DNA of 64,000 nt from Acidimicrobiaceae bacterium (GCA_027314705.1 DAHVAJ010000026.1:1-64000), one strand, 5' to 3'; shown: positions 17,611 through 26,514, numbered from the stretch's first letter. Translations and numbers: made by a program. Notes: generated from the sequence alone by a model not told the origin.

Positions 17611-17958
17611 CTCGTCGGAGCGGACCGGTCGGGCGCGCCTGTGCTCCCCCGTAGGGAAATACCTAGCAGAGATGCCCGCCCGCCGCGCACCCGCGACCGA
17701 GACGGCGCGGCCCGACGACCCCCGGCTCCCAGCGCGGCACCGCGGCGGGCGCTCGGGCTCGACCGGATCGTCAGACCCGCCTGTGCCCCGTCATCGAGCG
17801 GCCCCGGGGGCCTCGGAACGGAGGCTGGGCGGCGCCAGGCAACGGCCCCCCGGGGTCCCCGTCGCCTCCGCCAGGGAGGACGCCCGCCCGACCCCGGGTG
17901 GCGCCGGCCGTCGGGGTGCAGCTCGCGGGGCCGCGACCGCCGGCCGGGCGACCCCCTG
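17611..17958 (-). promoter_or_regulatory. Intergenic region with TAGG/CCTA inverted repeat
   Basis: No gene is supported here. At 17652-17665 a TAGG-GAAATA-CCTA inverted repeat stands out in an AT-enriched patch, 42 nt upstream of the carboxyltransferase start. Its position suits an operator or the edge of a promoter; the regulator is unknown. Confidence 0.35.
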
Positions 17959-18402
17959 TCACGTCTTGGTGATCGGTACCTTCGACGCCTTCTGCCTCCC
18001 CTTCTCGGGGCAGGGGATGCGGACCTCGAGGATGCCGTCCGCGTAGGTGGCCTTCACGTCGTCGGCCGACGCCTGCGGGGGCAGGCCGATCGTGCGATCG
18101 AAGTCGCCGTACCGGAACTCGGAGCGGTAGCCCTCCTGGTCGTTGTGCTCGGACCTGACCTCGCGGTGGCCGTGGATCCGGACCACACCTTCGTCCACGG
18201 TGACCTGGACGTCCTTGTCCACGTCGACGTCGGGCAGCTCGGCCCGCACGACCAGCGTGTCGCCTTCCTGGAACTCCTCCAGACGCAACCACCCGTCGTC
18301 TTCGAAGCCGAACACCCGGGGCCACCACTCGGGCCAGGCGATCAGCCCTGGACCTGCGCCGGGCCTGCCGACGTCCCTTCCTCGGTGATGCACAAGCGCC
18401 AT
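17959..18402 (-). CDS. Hsp20/alpha-crystallin small heat-shock protein
   Basis: The 147-aa chaperone would bind unfolding proteins without ATP. The alpha-crystallin domain spans about residues 48-140: LVVRAELPDVDVDKDVQVTV, then GVVRIHGHRE, then the closing A-x-x-x-n-GxL motif as YADGILEVRIPCPE. A short Trp-rich N-terminus (WPEWWPRVFGF) and a C-terminal KVPITKT tail, resembling the IxI/V anchor, complete it. The ATG at 18402 follows GGAGGCGGAG. No HrcA CIRCE or HspR HAIR element was recognised upstream. Confidence 0.92.
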   Translation of the reverse strand: MALVHHRGRDVGRPGAGPGLIAWPEWWPRVFGFEDDGWLRLEEFQEGDTLVVRAELPDVDVDKDVQVTVDEGVVRIHGHREVRSEHNDQEGYRSEFRYGDFDRTIGLPPQASADDVKATYADGILEVRIPCPEKGRQKASKVPITKT

Positions 18403-18640
18403 CTCCGCCTCCCTTCAGCCGGGCCCCTCACCTCCGATGCTCGGCTTCGGGGGTGGCAGGGGCAAGAGGAACAAGTCACAATCCGAGCAGCGGGCGATCG
18501 CGGGCCCCGGGCCCTCCCGCCCGAGCCGCCGGGCGACCAGGTCGACGGGCCCCCGGCCTGCCGGGCCGGGCCCCCGCCGGCGGACGATGGCCGGGCGGCC
18601 CCGGAGGACTGCCTCCAGGGGATCGGGCGTGGCCAGGGGC

Positions 18641-18973
18641 CTACCCCGCGGCCGGCGGGCCACCCGGTTGTCCTCGGCCGTGGCGGAACCGCTCATTGGC
18701 CACCGCGAGGCGCCGTCGCACCTCGGCGTCGGCGTCGTCGACCTCGTCACCCGGGACGAACCAGCGGACGGCGTCGGCGAGCACGTCCGGGCTGCCGCCC
18801 CGCACCCATTCGAGGGTCCCCGACCGATGGGCCTCGTCGGCCATCTGGAAGATCGCGGCCCACTCGAGGCCGGGCCGGGCGCTGAGCCGCCACTCGATCT
18901 CGACCCGCTCGCCCACCTCGCGGCAGGTCGCTCGCTGGACGATCTCGATGTCCTGCCAGCCCGGTTCGCTCAT
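18641..18973 (-). CDS. Conserved-looking hypothetical protein
   Basis: This 110-aa soluble protein begins MSEPGWQDIEIVQ and has good coding character: a long acidic helix with VPGDEVDDADAEVRRRLAVA and a Trp-containing mid-section (ARPGLEWAAIFQMADEA). It resembles no family I can name. The ATG at 18973 follows a GAGGATG-type context (CCGAGG just before it). The last 12 residues are Gly/Pro-rich. It is separated by 238 nt from Hsp20 and may be monocistronic. Confidence 0.55.
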   Translation of the reverse strand: MSEPGWQDIEIVQRATCREVGERVEIEWRLSARPGLEWAAIFQMADEAHRSGTLEWVRGGSPDVLADAVRWFVPGDEVDDADAEVRRRLAVANERFRHGRGQPGGPPAAG

Positions 18974-19394
18974 CCTCGGAAGACTCCGGTGTGGGTGGAA
19001 TTGCGGCGCACTTCTGATCGTAGGGAGCGGGGTCCGCGCCGGTCAGGGCCGAAGGACCCCACGGAGCCCACCTCCCGTGTCCGCGGCCGGCCCCGTCGCT
19101 GCTCCGGCGGGATCCCCCGGCCGCCTGGTCGGGCCGGCAGCGGGTGGGTGGCGGGAGACGGCCACGGCGTCGAGGGCGGTCGAGGGGGGTTCGGGTGGAG
19201 TACCCGTCGGGCAGCGGGGAGCGGGATGGCTCCGGGCCACGAATGGCCCCCGACGACAGGGCTGGGGACGCCGGCGCTTCGGGCGGGCCCCGGAGGCGGG
19301 ACCCCCGGACGCGGCGACGGGCCCGCACCAGGGTGCAGGCCCGTCGCCCGGGGGGGCCCGCCGGCGGCCCACCGTGCCGCTCGGCGGGCCGACC
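18974..19394. other. Intergenic gap downstream of phosphoesterase
   Basis: No gene is supported in these 421 bases. The only marked structure is the long hairpin at 19313-19348. Confidence 0.5.
19313..19348 (-). terminator. 17-bp hairpin terminator of phosphoesterase gene
   Basis: GGCGACGGGCCCGCACC (19313-19329) pairs with 19332-19348 with a single mismatch and a very short loop, 47 nt beyond the stop codon at 19395. There is no U-tract, as is common for GC-rich actinobacterial terminators. Confidence 0.65.
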
Positions 19395-21212
19395 TCACTG
19401 CCCGCCGAGCGGGCTCCGGCCCGGATCGTGGCTGCGGACCACCGCACCGGTCGCCGGGTCGAGGACGAGGGTTCGGACGGGCTCCTGGGTGAAGCGGAAC
19501 ATGTTGTCGAGCGTCCCGGCCGAGGCGTCGGCGCTGCCGTTGCCGAGCCGGGCCCCGTTGAGCCAGTTGTCCTCGACGAAGCGGATGATCGACGACTGCG
19601 TGGTGAAGGTGTTGTCCACCGAGTTCCTCCGGCTGTAGGGCGAGACCACCAGGAGGGGGATCCGCGGGCCGACCCCGCACCGGGCCTGCTCCGGCGTGCC
19701 GGTCGACGTCTTGGGCACGAACGCCGGCGACGAGCCGCAGGCGCCCGGTGCGGTCAGGGAGTCGAGCGCGGTCTGGGACTGCGACGTGATCGGGCCAAGC
19801 TGGTGGTCGTACCACCCGTCCGAATCGTCGTAGTTGATGATGACGGCGGTCGACTTCCAGGTCGGCAGTTGCTCGAGGTGGTTGATGGTCGAGGCCAGGA
19901 AGGCCTGCTCGTCGAGCGGGTCCGAGTAGCCGGCGTGACCGTCCTGGTAGGCGGGGGCCTTCAGGTAGGAGACGGCCGGCATGTTCCCGGCGTCGGCCGC
20001 GGCCCAGAAGTCGGCCATGCCGTACTGGTGGTTGGCCTGGTCGCTGTGGCCGATGGCTGCCACGGAGGTGGGCGGCAGGTGCTGGGGGTTGGCCGTCGAG
20101 GCGTAGTACTGGAACGGCTCGTGGTGGGGGATGTAGTCCGTCACCGTGTGACCGCCGACGTTGGCGTGGTTCTCGGCGCAGATCTGGGCAGTGGTCGGAG
20201 GCACGCCGTGGCCCGGCACGTAGCCGTTCTCGAACCCGCCCTGGAACCAGCCCCAGGTCACTCCGGCGTTGTCCAGCAGGTCGCCGATGTTCTGCCCGCC
20301 CATGGCGATGGTGCCGGCGGGGGCCTGCCCGTCGCCACCCTGGATGGACGGGGCGTACGAGCACACGTCGTAGTAGGGGTCGGCGTCGCTGATGTCGGTG
20401 GCCGGGCCGGCCCCAGGCCCGCCTGGGGCGGGGGTGGTGGCCGCGGTCAGGGTCAGTGGCGTGGTGCCCGCCGGGAGGGTGCAGTTGACCGGCGTCCCCG
20501 ACGGCCAGTAGGTGGCCCGGGCCGGACCGCACCGCACGCCGTAGGTGTTCCCGCTGGTGACGTTCAGCGCCCCCGGGGTCGACGGTCCCACATTCGTCCC
20601 GTACGAGTTGTCATTGAGGGCGAAGTTCTGGGCGTAGTTCCACAGCGCGGTGACGGTGTTGCCGTCGTAGTAGTCGAGCACCGCCTGGTTGTTGGCCGGG
20701 TCCTGCGAGGTCGTCACCGGTGCGTTGTTGCCCACCGCGGCCAGGCACTGGGCCAGCGAGAGCCCGCCGCCGGTGTTGGCCGGGAAGGCGTCCATCAGCC
20801 CGTGGTCGAAGGCCTTCTGCTCGGCGCTGTAGCCGTGGTTCTGGTCGCAGGTGAGCGCCTGGGCCGGATCGAGGCGCTGGGGAGTTGCACCGTTCGGGTT
20901 GGCGGCGAGGAGGGTTCCGGTGAGGCCGTTGACCGACGGGGTGCGGGGAGAGGCCGTGAACGGCGTGCCGTCGGTGTTGGCGGCGTTGGGGTAGGTGGCG
21001 AAGTAGTGGTCGAAGGAGACGTTCTCCCCGAAGATGACGACCACGTGCTTGATCGGGGTGGCCGTCGCCGCCCCGGTCGTCGCGTCAGTCGGGGCAGCGG
21101 GAGGGAGGGAGTCGGACCGGGCGACGCCGGGCACTGTCACGGCGGCCACGCCGACGGCCAGCACCGCCGCGGTGGCGGCCCGGCGGAATCGGCGGGCAGG
21201 TCGGATGGGCAT
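19395..21212 (-). CDS. Secreted phosphoesterase (acid phosphatase/phospholipase C family)
   Basis: This 605-aa exported protein belongs to the alkaline-phosphatase-like superfamily, PF04185 group (AcpA, phospholipase C). The ATG at 21212 has AAAGGA 8 nt upstream and opens a signal peptide with paired arginines (RRFRR, possibly Tat), cleaved near residue 30. The metal-binding N-terminal motif reads VVVIFGENVSFDHYFATYP; Asn and Asp residues of the core follow, with YDDSDGWYDHQLGP near residue 460 and RIPLLVVSPYSR near 535. It would hydrolyse phosphoesters outside the cell, perhaps for phosphate scavenging. The substrate is not readable. A strong hairpin follows the gene. Confidence 0.88.
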   Translation of the reverse strand: MPIRPARRFRRAATAAVLAVGVAAVTVPGVARSDSLPPAAPTDATTGAATATPIKHVVVIFGENVSFDHYFATYPNAANTDGTPFTASPRTPSVNGLTGTLLAANPNGATPQRLDPAQALTCDQNHGYSAEQKAFDHGLMDAFPANTGGGLSLAQCLAAVGNNAPVTTSQDPANNQAVLDYYDGNTVTALWNYAQNFALNDNSYGTNVGPSTPGALNVTSGNTYGVRCGPARATYWPSGTPVNCTLPAGTTPLTLTAATTPAPGGPGAGPATDISDADPYYDVCSYAPSIQGGDGQAPAGTIAMGGQNIGDLLDNAGVTWGWFQGGFENGYVPGHGVPPTTAQICAENHANVGGHTVTDYIPHHEPFQYYASTANPQHLPPTSVAAIGHSDQANHQYGMADFWAAADAGNMPAVSYLKAPAYQDGHAGYSDPLDEQAFLASTINHLEQLPTWKSTAVIINYDDSDGWYDHQLGPITSQSQTALDSLTAPGACGSSPAFVPKTSTGTPEQARCGVGPRIPLLVVSPYSRRNSVDNTFTTQSSIIRFVEDNWLNGARLGNGSADASAGTLDNMFRFTQEPVRTLVLDPATGAVVRSHDPGRSPLGGQ

Positions 21213-21667
21213 GGGCAGGTTCCTTTCGTTGGCGACCCGCGGACGGGGGTCGTAGCGACCATCGCGCCCGCGGTTGACACGAACGCCACGGACGCGGTGC
21301 GGGGAGATGAACTCTCCGTGACGTGGCCCGTCTGGGAGTTCACCCCGCCGCGCCTCCGGGCACGCGCCGGACCACCCGGAGGTCCGGGAACCCGACCGGG
21401 CGCCCCTCGGGCCCTCCGGGACGCCGACCGGCGCGCACCCTTCGGGCCAGGTGCGCACGCCCACACCCTGGTCGGGGCTCGGTCTCCCGACGGCTGACGG
21501 GCCGGGGGTGCGTGGTACGCTGCGGGCATCGCCGACGCTCGGTCGACGTGGTCCGTTCGGGTGCAGATTCGAGTTGGCCGTCTTCGACTCGAACGGAGCA
21601 CCGGCATCTCCATCTCCCTCGTTGCGGCCTCGCCGGCCGCGGGCGCCCGCGTCACGGTCGGTGCCCG
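21213..21667. other. Divergent intergenic region
   Basis: These 455 bases separate the phosphoesterase and desaturase genes and should hold both promoters. TACGCT near 21519 is a possible -10 for the desaturase; nothing else stands out. Confidence 0.4.
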
Positions 21668-22651
21668 GTGACGGGTACGCTCGCCACCCACCCGCTTCCG
21701 TCGCCGGCTCCGGCGGCCGACCCGCCCCCGACGGCCGGTTGGCCCGACGTCCTGGTCACGGTCGCCGTCGTCGTCGTGCCCTTCCTCGCTCTGGTCTGGG
21801 GCGCCGTTCGCCTGTGGGACCACGGCATCTCCTGGCTCAACGTCGGCCTGACCGTCTCCCTCTACCTGGTGACCGGGTTCGGGATCACGCTCGGCTACCA
21901 CAGGCTCTTCACCCACCGCAGCTTCCGGGCCGTCAGGAGCCTCCGCATCGGACTGGCCATCGCCGGCTCGATGGCGGTGGAGGGCTCGGTGATCAGCTGG
22001 GTGGCCCACCACCGGCGGCATCACGTCTTCGCCGATCGCCCCGGCGACCCGCACTCGCCGTACCTCGCGGCCGGCGGTACCGACCGCACGGTGCGGGGCC
22101 TGGTCCACGCCCACGCCGGGTGGCTCTTCTCCGGGGTGCCGTCGGACCCGCGGCGCTGGTGCAGGGATCTCCTGTCCGATCGCGACCTCGCGGTCGTCTC
22201 GGCCCTCACGCCGCTGTGGATCGCCCTTTCGCTCCTGGTCCCCTTCGGCATCGGCTGGGCCGTCACCGGGTCGTGGACCGCCGGGCTGGTGACCCTGATG
22301 TGGGCCGGCCTGGTGCGGATCGCCCTCCTGCACCACATGACCTGGGGCGTGAACTCCCTCGGGCACATGTTCGGCCGCCGTCCCTACGACACGGCCGACC
22401 GGAGCGGGGACGTCCCCGCGCTCGCCGTCCTCTCCCTCGGCGACTCCTGGCACAACTCGCACCACGCCCATCCGGCCCTGGCCCGCCACGGCCGCGGTCC
22501 GGGCGAGATCGACCTCTCGGCCGGGGTCCTCCGGCTGCTCGAGCGGTGGGGGTGGGTATCGCACGTGCGCTGGCACCCCGGACCCGCACGGACCGACGAC
22601 CGGCGGGGACCCGCCGTGCTGCAAGCGACAGGAGGCAGCCGCCATGCCTAG
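21668..22651 (+). CDS. Acyl-CoA/acyl-lipid desaturase
   Basis: This 327-aa integral membrane di-iron desaturase would introduce a double bond into fatty acyl chains. The three histidine boxes are intact: HRLFTH, HHRRHH and HNSHHAHP, with two pairs of membrane helices between them, as in delta-9 (OLE1/DesA3-type) enzymes. GTG 21668 is taken as the start; the frame is open further upstream but lacks protein character. No cytochrome b5 or ferredoxin domain is fused. Its 3' end overlaps the next gene by 8 bp, so it leads a chain of small co-translated genes. Confidence 0.9.
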   Translation: MTGTLATHPLPSPAPAADPPPTAGWPDVLVTVAVVVVPFLALVWGAVRLWDHGISWLNVGLTVSLYLVTGFGITLGYHRLFTHRSFRAVRSLRIGLAIAGSMAVEGSVISWVAHHRRHHVFADRPGDPHSPYLAAGGTDRTVRGLVHAHAGWLFSGVPSDPRRWCRDLLSDRDLAVVSALTPLWIALSLLVPFGIGWAVTGSWTAGLVTLMWAGLVRIALLHHMTWGVNSLGHMFGRRPYDTADRSGDVPALAVLSLGDSWHNSHHAHPALARHGRGPGEIDLSAGVLRLLERWGWVSHVRWHPGPARTDDRRGPAVLQATGGSRHA

Positions 22652-23015
22652 GCGAACCACGAAGAAGCTCATGTCCCGTAAGGGACCGTCGCCGGCCGAC
22701 CGCGGCAAGGGGGAACGGCGCAGGGCGCCGGCGGCCGTCTCGGACGACCAGGTCCTCGAGCTGCGCGAGACCGGGGACTCGTTCTCGGCCATCGCCCGAC
22801 AGCTCGAGCTCCCGCGCGCCGCCCACGCCCACGCCGCCTTCCTGCGGGCGCTGCGCGCCCGGGAGGGGGCCGACCGGCGCGAGCTGGTCGGCCGCGAGAC
22901 GGAGCGCCTCGACCGGCTCGAGCAGAGGATCCGCCGGCGGGACGCGGCGCAGCCGGAGAAGCTGGTGCGGCGACTCAAGGCGCTTGACATCCTCCGGGAG
23001 ACCCTCCCGACATGA
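22644..23015 (+). CDS. Small basic protein with HTH-like segment
   Basis: This 123-aa Arg/Lys-rich protein starts at ATG 22644 with AGGAGG 8 nt upstream, inside the end of the desaturase gene. Residues 33-75 (SDDQVLELRETGDSFSAIAR...) resemble the helix-turn-helix of resolvase or GerE-like proteins, and the rest is a charged helix that could form a coiled coil. It might bind DNA or RNA. I do not recognise the family. It overlaps the next gene by ATGA. Confidence 0.6.
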   Translation: MPRRTTKKLMSRKGPSPADRGKGERRRAPAAVSDDQVLELRETGDSFSAIARQLELPRAAHAHAAFLRALRAREGADRRELVGRETERLDRLEQRIRRRDAAQPEKLVRRLKALDILRETLPT

Positions 23016-23293
23016 GCGGTGCCGAGGTCCCGGGCTGTGCCGTCTGCGAGCGTTCCGGCGACGTGGCCGTGGAACCCCGCAAGCGCACACTGGCCCGGGG
23101 CACCGATCCCGAGGATCCCTCGTTCGGGATCATCGCCGTCCTGCCCGACATCCGCCTGTGCGCCGAGCACGCCGAAGCGCTGACTGCCGGCGAGCTCACG
23201 ATCGGGTGGTGCGACAACGAGGGTTGCCGGCTCTACGGTCCGGACGGGGGGCCGTCGCCGTGCGGTGCCCTCTTCACCCCGCTGCGCCGGTAG
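23012..23293 (+). CDS. Small Cys-rich protein, probable zinc binding
   Basis: The 93-aa protein has CAVC, LCAEH, and WCDNEGC motifs, a set of Cys and His residues suited to one or two zinc sites. The ATG overlaps the previous stop as ATGA, so it is translationally coupled. No family was recognised. The pattern differs from rubredoxin and from the FmdB-type ribbon. Confidence 0.6.
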   Translation: MSGAEVPGCAVCERSGDVAVEPRKRTLARGTDPEDPSFGIIAVLPDIRLCAEHAEALTAGELTIGWCDNEGCRLYGPDGGPSPCGALFTPLRR

Positions 23294-23430
23294 GCCGAGG
23301 CCCGCCGGGGTCCCGGGGCGACATCTCCACACGGTCTGCACACTCCCTTCATCGGGCCGGCACCCGCCCGGTGTTGCCTGGGGGTACCGGCGGGCGGTTC
23401 GCCCGGGGCAGCGGCGAGGAGGCGACGGTC

Positions 23431-23772
23431 GTGGGAGCGAATGAGCAGTCGGCGGCCGGGGAGCGGTCCCCCTCCACGGACCGCACGGCGGCGGGGTTCC
23501 TCTCCTGCCTGTTCTGCGGGCTCGGCCCCGCGGACCGGGTCGTGCCCGACCTCGGTGACCTGGCCCGGACCGTCGACGGATGGCGGTGCGCCGATTGCGG
23601 CGGCCAGGAGGCCTGGTTCTTGCCCACCTCGGCCGGGGTTCCCGCCGTCGTCCGGGTTGGAACGGCCGCCGCGCTGGTGGCGGCCCCGCCCGCGGCGGGC
23701 CCGCCCGTACACCGCTCTGCACCGGGGGAGCAGTCTCGGACCGTCCCGGCGGCAGAGGTCGTCCGGTGCTGA
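23431..23772 (+). CDS. Small zinc-ribbon-like protein
   Basis: GTG 23431 follows GAGGAGG by about 9 nt and gives 113 aa. Two CxxC pairs about 30 residues apart (CLFCG and CADCGG) form a four-Cys zinc-ribbon pattern, preceded by a Ser/Thr/Glu-rich N-terminus and followed by an Ala/Pro-rich tail. It may bind nucleic acid or protein. It overlaps the next small gene by 7 bp. Confidence 0.5.
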   Translation: MGANEQSAAGERSPSTDRTAAGFLSCLFCGLGPADRVVPDLGDLARTVDGWRCADCGGQEAWFLPTSAGVPAVVRVGTAAALVAAPPAAGPPVHRSAPGEQSRTVPAAEVVRC

Positions 23773-23930
23773 CCGGCTGGCCCATCGTCGGCGGGGTGTG
23801 GGTGATGGTCGGGGTGGGCCTCGTGGTGCTGGCCCGTCGGACACGGGGACGGGCCTCGGTCCCGGTCGTCGTGCGCGAGCAGGCGTGGCGTGAGGATGAG
23901 GTACCTGCGGAGGACGAAGTACCGGGCTGA
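23766..23930 (+). CDS. Small single-pass membrane protein
   Basis: This 54-aa ORF starts at GTG 23766 inside the end of the zinc-ribbon gene, with AGAGG upstream. It encodes one hydrophobic helix (PIVGGVWVMVGVGLVVLA) followed by an Arg-rich stop-transfer and an acidic tail (EDEVPAEDEVPG). The positive-inside rule places the tail in the cytoplasm. It lies 52 nt before the response regulator gene and might belong to that operon. The function is unknown. Confidence 0.45.
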   Translation: MLTGWPIVGGVWVMVGVGLVVLARRTRGRASVPVVVREQAWREDEVPAEDEVPG

Positions 23931-23982
23931 CCAGGACCGGCACCGCCCGCCCGTCGGTGACAAGCTGTCACGGGAGGGCCTG

Positions 23983-24681
23983 ATGGCAGCGACCGTGCTG
24001 GTGGTCGAGGACGAGGCGAAGCTGCGCGACGTGTTGCGCTCGTATCTGGAGCGCGCCGGCTACGCCGTGCTGACCGCCGGTAGTGGTGCCGAGGCCCTCG
24101 ACCTCACCACGACGGCCGCGCCCGACCTGGTCCTCCTCGACCTCCGGCTGCCCGACATCCCCGGCGAGGCCGTGGCCCAGGAGATCCGGCAGGTCTCCGA
24201 CGTGGCCATCCTCATGCTCACGGCCAAAGCCGGGGAGGACGACCGGATCCGGGGCTTCGAGGCCGGGGCCGACGACTACCTGACCAAGCCGTTCAGTCCC
24301 CGCGAGCTGGTGCTGAGGGTCCAGGCCATCCTGCGCCGCGGTCAGGCGGCCGCCGACCGGAAGGTCCGGGAGTCCTTCGGTGGGGGTGAGCTGGTCATCG
24401 ACAGCGAGCGGCGGGAGGCCTTCGTCCGGGGGGCACCGGTGGAGTTGACGCCGACCGAGTGGGGCGTGCTCAACGCACTGGCCACCACCCCCGGACGGGT
24501 CTACTCGCGGGCTGAGCTCATCAACCGCGTCCGAGGCTACGAATTCGAGGGGTACGAGCGCACGGTGGACTCCCACGTGAAGAACCTGCGGCGCAAGGTC
24601 GAGCGCGATCCGCACCACCCGGCGATCGTCGCCACGGTCCTCGGTGGCGGCTACCGGCTCAACCTCCGCCGCGATGGGTGA
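23983..24681 (+). CDS. OmpR/PhoB-family response regulator
   Basis: The 232-aa protein has a receiver domain (residues 1-120) with the acidic pocket EDE, phosphoacceptor Asp53 in LLDLRLPD, conserved Thr in LTAKAG and Lys in YLTKPFSP. A winged-helix output domain (about 135-228) ends VLGGGYRLN, diagnostic of the OmpR/PhoB class. The ATG at 23983 has GGGAGG 6 nt upstream. It overlaps the histidine kinase gene by 8 bp, so the two form a co-translated two-component system. OmpR-class proteins bind pairs of direct repeats with an 11-bp period; such repeats occur at 36421-36458, but a link is speculative. Confidence 0.95.
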   Translation: MAATVLVVEDEAKLRDVLRSYLERAGYAVLTAGSGAEALDLTTTAAPDLVLLDLRLPDIPGEAVAQEIRQVSDVAILMLTAKAGEDDRIRGFEAGADDYLTKPFSPRELVLRVQAILRRGQAAADRKVRESFGGGELVIDSERREAFVRGAPVELTPTEWGVLNALATTPGRVYSRAELINRVRGYEFEGYERTVDSHVKNLRRKVERDPHHPAIVATVLGGGYRLNLRRDG

Positions 24682-26026
24682 GCCGCGTCCGCTGCTCGGC
24701 CCCATCGGCAGCCGCATCGCCCTGGCCACGGTGGGGGTGGCGCTCGCCGCCATCGTCGTCGTGGCCGTCCTGACGCTCGTCGCCGCCCTCCACGACGTCA
24801 GCCAGCTGGTGACCCAGGAGGAGGACCGCACCGCGGCCCTCACGGCCGAGGTGGCAGGGAGCGCCTACCGGGCCGCCGGCTCGTGGGACGCGGCCGACCT
24901 GCGGGTCGTGGCCTCCCTGGCCGCCGAGAACCAGGCCGAGCTCATCATCCGTGACCAGACGGGCCAGCAGGTGACGCTGCCGGTCGTACCCGGGGCGTCG
25001 ACCACTCCGCCCCACGGTCCGCTCGTCTCGGAGGCGGTCATCGCCGACGGACGGCACGTGGGCACCTCCGCCCTCCACTTCCACCGTTCGAGCTACCCGG
25101 CGGTGGCCGCTCGGGTGCGTGACGCCCTGGCACGCACGGTCGCCCTGGCCGCCGGCCTGGCCGTGCTCCTCGCCCTGGGTGTCGCCGTGGCGCTGTCCCG
25201 GTGGATCACCCGGCCCGTGGTGCGCCTGACCGACGCCGTCCGCTCCCTCGAGTCGGGCGACGGCGAGGCCCGGATCGGCTCCGACGGCGGCACGGGCGAG
25301 CTGGCCGAGCTGGCGGCCGCGTTCGACCACATGGCCGACAGCATCGTCCGAGAGAACGAGCTGCGCCGTGCCGTCGTGGCTGACGTGGCCCACGAGTTGC
25401 GTACGCCGCTGGCCATCCTCCAGGCCGGCACCGAGTCGCTGGCCGACGGTCTGGTGGCGCCCACCCGCGAGAGCCTCGCCTCGCTGCACGAGGAGGTGCT
25501 CCGCCTCGGCCGGACCGTCGAGGACCTGGACACCCTGGCGTCGGCGGAGGCCGCCGGCCTGCGGCTCGCCTGCCGGTCCGCCGACGCGGCCGAGGTGGTC
25601 GAGCAGGTCGGCGCGGCATGGAGGGCTGCCTTCGGGGACGCGGCGGTGGGCCTCACCGTCGACACGGCCGAGGCGGTCGCGTGGATCGATGCCCACCGGG
25701 TCGGCCAGATCGTGACCAACCTGGTGTCGAACGCCCTCAAGTTCTCCCGCCCGGGCGACGAGGTGACGGTCACCGCCCGCCCGCACGCCGGCGGGGCCCG
25801 CATCGTGGTGGCCGACACCGGGATGGGCATACCGTCCGAAGAGCTCGACCACGTCTTCGACCGCTTCTGGCGGGGCAGGGAGGCCGGGCGGCTGGCCGGA
25901 AGCGGCATCGGCCTCGCCGTGGTCCGCACCCTGGTGGATGCCCACGGCGGACGGGTCTCTGTGACCAGCACGCCCCGGGGGGGTTCCCGGTTCACGGTGT
26001 GGGTCCCCGGCCCCGCTCCACCGTGA
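24674..26026 (+). CDS. Membrane sensor histidine kinase
   Basis: The 450-aa kinase has two membrane helices (about residues 15-42 and 158-182) around a 115-residue extracytoplasmic sensor of no recognised family. A HAMP linker (about 183-235) follows. HisKA carries VAHELRTPLAIL with phosphoacceptor His240. The HATPase domain has N box NLVSNALKF, G1 DTGMGI, F box FDRFWRG and G2 GSGIGLAVV. The ATG at 24674 lies within the end of the response regulator gene. It would autophosphorylate and pass phosphate to the regulator at 23983. The signal is unknown. Confidence 0.95.
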   Translation: MGEPRPLLGPIGSRIALATVGVALAAIVVVAVLTLVAALHDVSQLVTQEEDRTAALTAEVAGSAYRAAGSWDAADLRVVASLAAENQAELIIRDQTGQQVTLPVVPGASTTPPHGPLVSEAVIADGRHVGTSALHFHRSSYPAVAARVRDALARTVALAAGLAVLLALGVAVALSRWITRPVVRLTDAVRSLESGDGEARIGSDGGTGELAELAAAFDHMADSIVRENELRRAVVADVAHELRTPLAILQAGTESLADGLVAPTRESLASLHEEVLRLGRTVEDLDTLASAEAAGLRLACRSADAAEVVEQVGAAWRAAFGDAAVGLTVDTAEAVAWIDAHRVGQIVTNLVSNALKFSRPGDEVTVTARPHAGGARIVVADTGMGIPSEELDHVFDRFWRGREAGRLAGSGIGLAVVRTLVDAHGGRVSVTSTPRGGSRFTVWVPGPAPP

Positions 26027-26514
26027 GTCCGACCGGAGCCGGGAATCTGCACACGATCTCCACATGCGCTCCACGGCAACCGCACGGCCTGGTGGTTCAG
26101 TGAGTTCCGTGGAGATGCAAGGGAACCGGACGAGGAGGACCTGGGACCAGCCGGTCTGTCTCCCCACGGCGTCGCGCGGAAGGCACCCCTTGGGTGTTGT
26201 AGGCGGTCCGCTGGACGTCCCGGTCTGTTCCAGGTCCGACGTCCGCCATCCGTGCGGTCGACGAGCGGAACCGCCATCGGCGGAGACGGGCCGCTCCGTC
26301 GACCTCCGGGTCGCGGCACCGGTTACCCGGCATCCCACCTGACTGCCATCCGGTCGGCGGGCCCGAGGTCACTGCGGGCCCGACCGTCAGCCCCGGGGCC
26401 AATTCGTTGGCACTGGCCCCGGGGACGATGGCGGTTTCCGCCTGCTGAGGCCGCCGGAACGGTGCGCCGCCCCCCCCGGCTCACCGGTCCGGCCGCCGAG
26501 GTCTCCCCGGGCCC
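26027..26514. other. Intergenic gap between convergent genes
   Basis: These 488 bases between the kinase and the convergent FAD enzyme contain no supported gene. A strong hairpin lies at 26351-26386; the rest shows nothing. Confidence 0.5.
26351..26386. terminator. Strong bulged hairpin, likely bidirectional terminator
   Basis: CGGTCGGCGGGCCCG pairs with CGGGCCCGACCG as a 12-bp stem with a 3-nt bulge and a 9-nt loop. It lies between convergent transcription units and has no U-tract. Confidence 0.5.

Noticed and set aside
15553-18885. An 1110-codon plus-strand open frame antisense to the carboxyltransferase and Hsp20 genes
   Set aside because: The translated sequence is Arg/Gly/His-rich without any domain, while the opposite strand encodes clear families throughout.
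22644-23015. Transposase or resolvase fragment, from the HTH-like segment
   Set aside because: No catalytic motif, no terminal inverted repeats and clear translational coupling to its neighbours.
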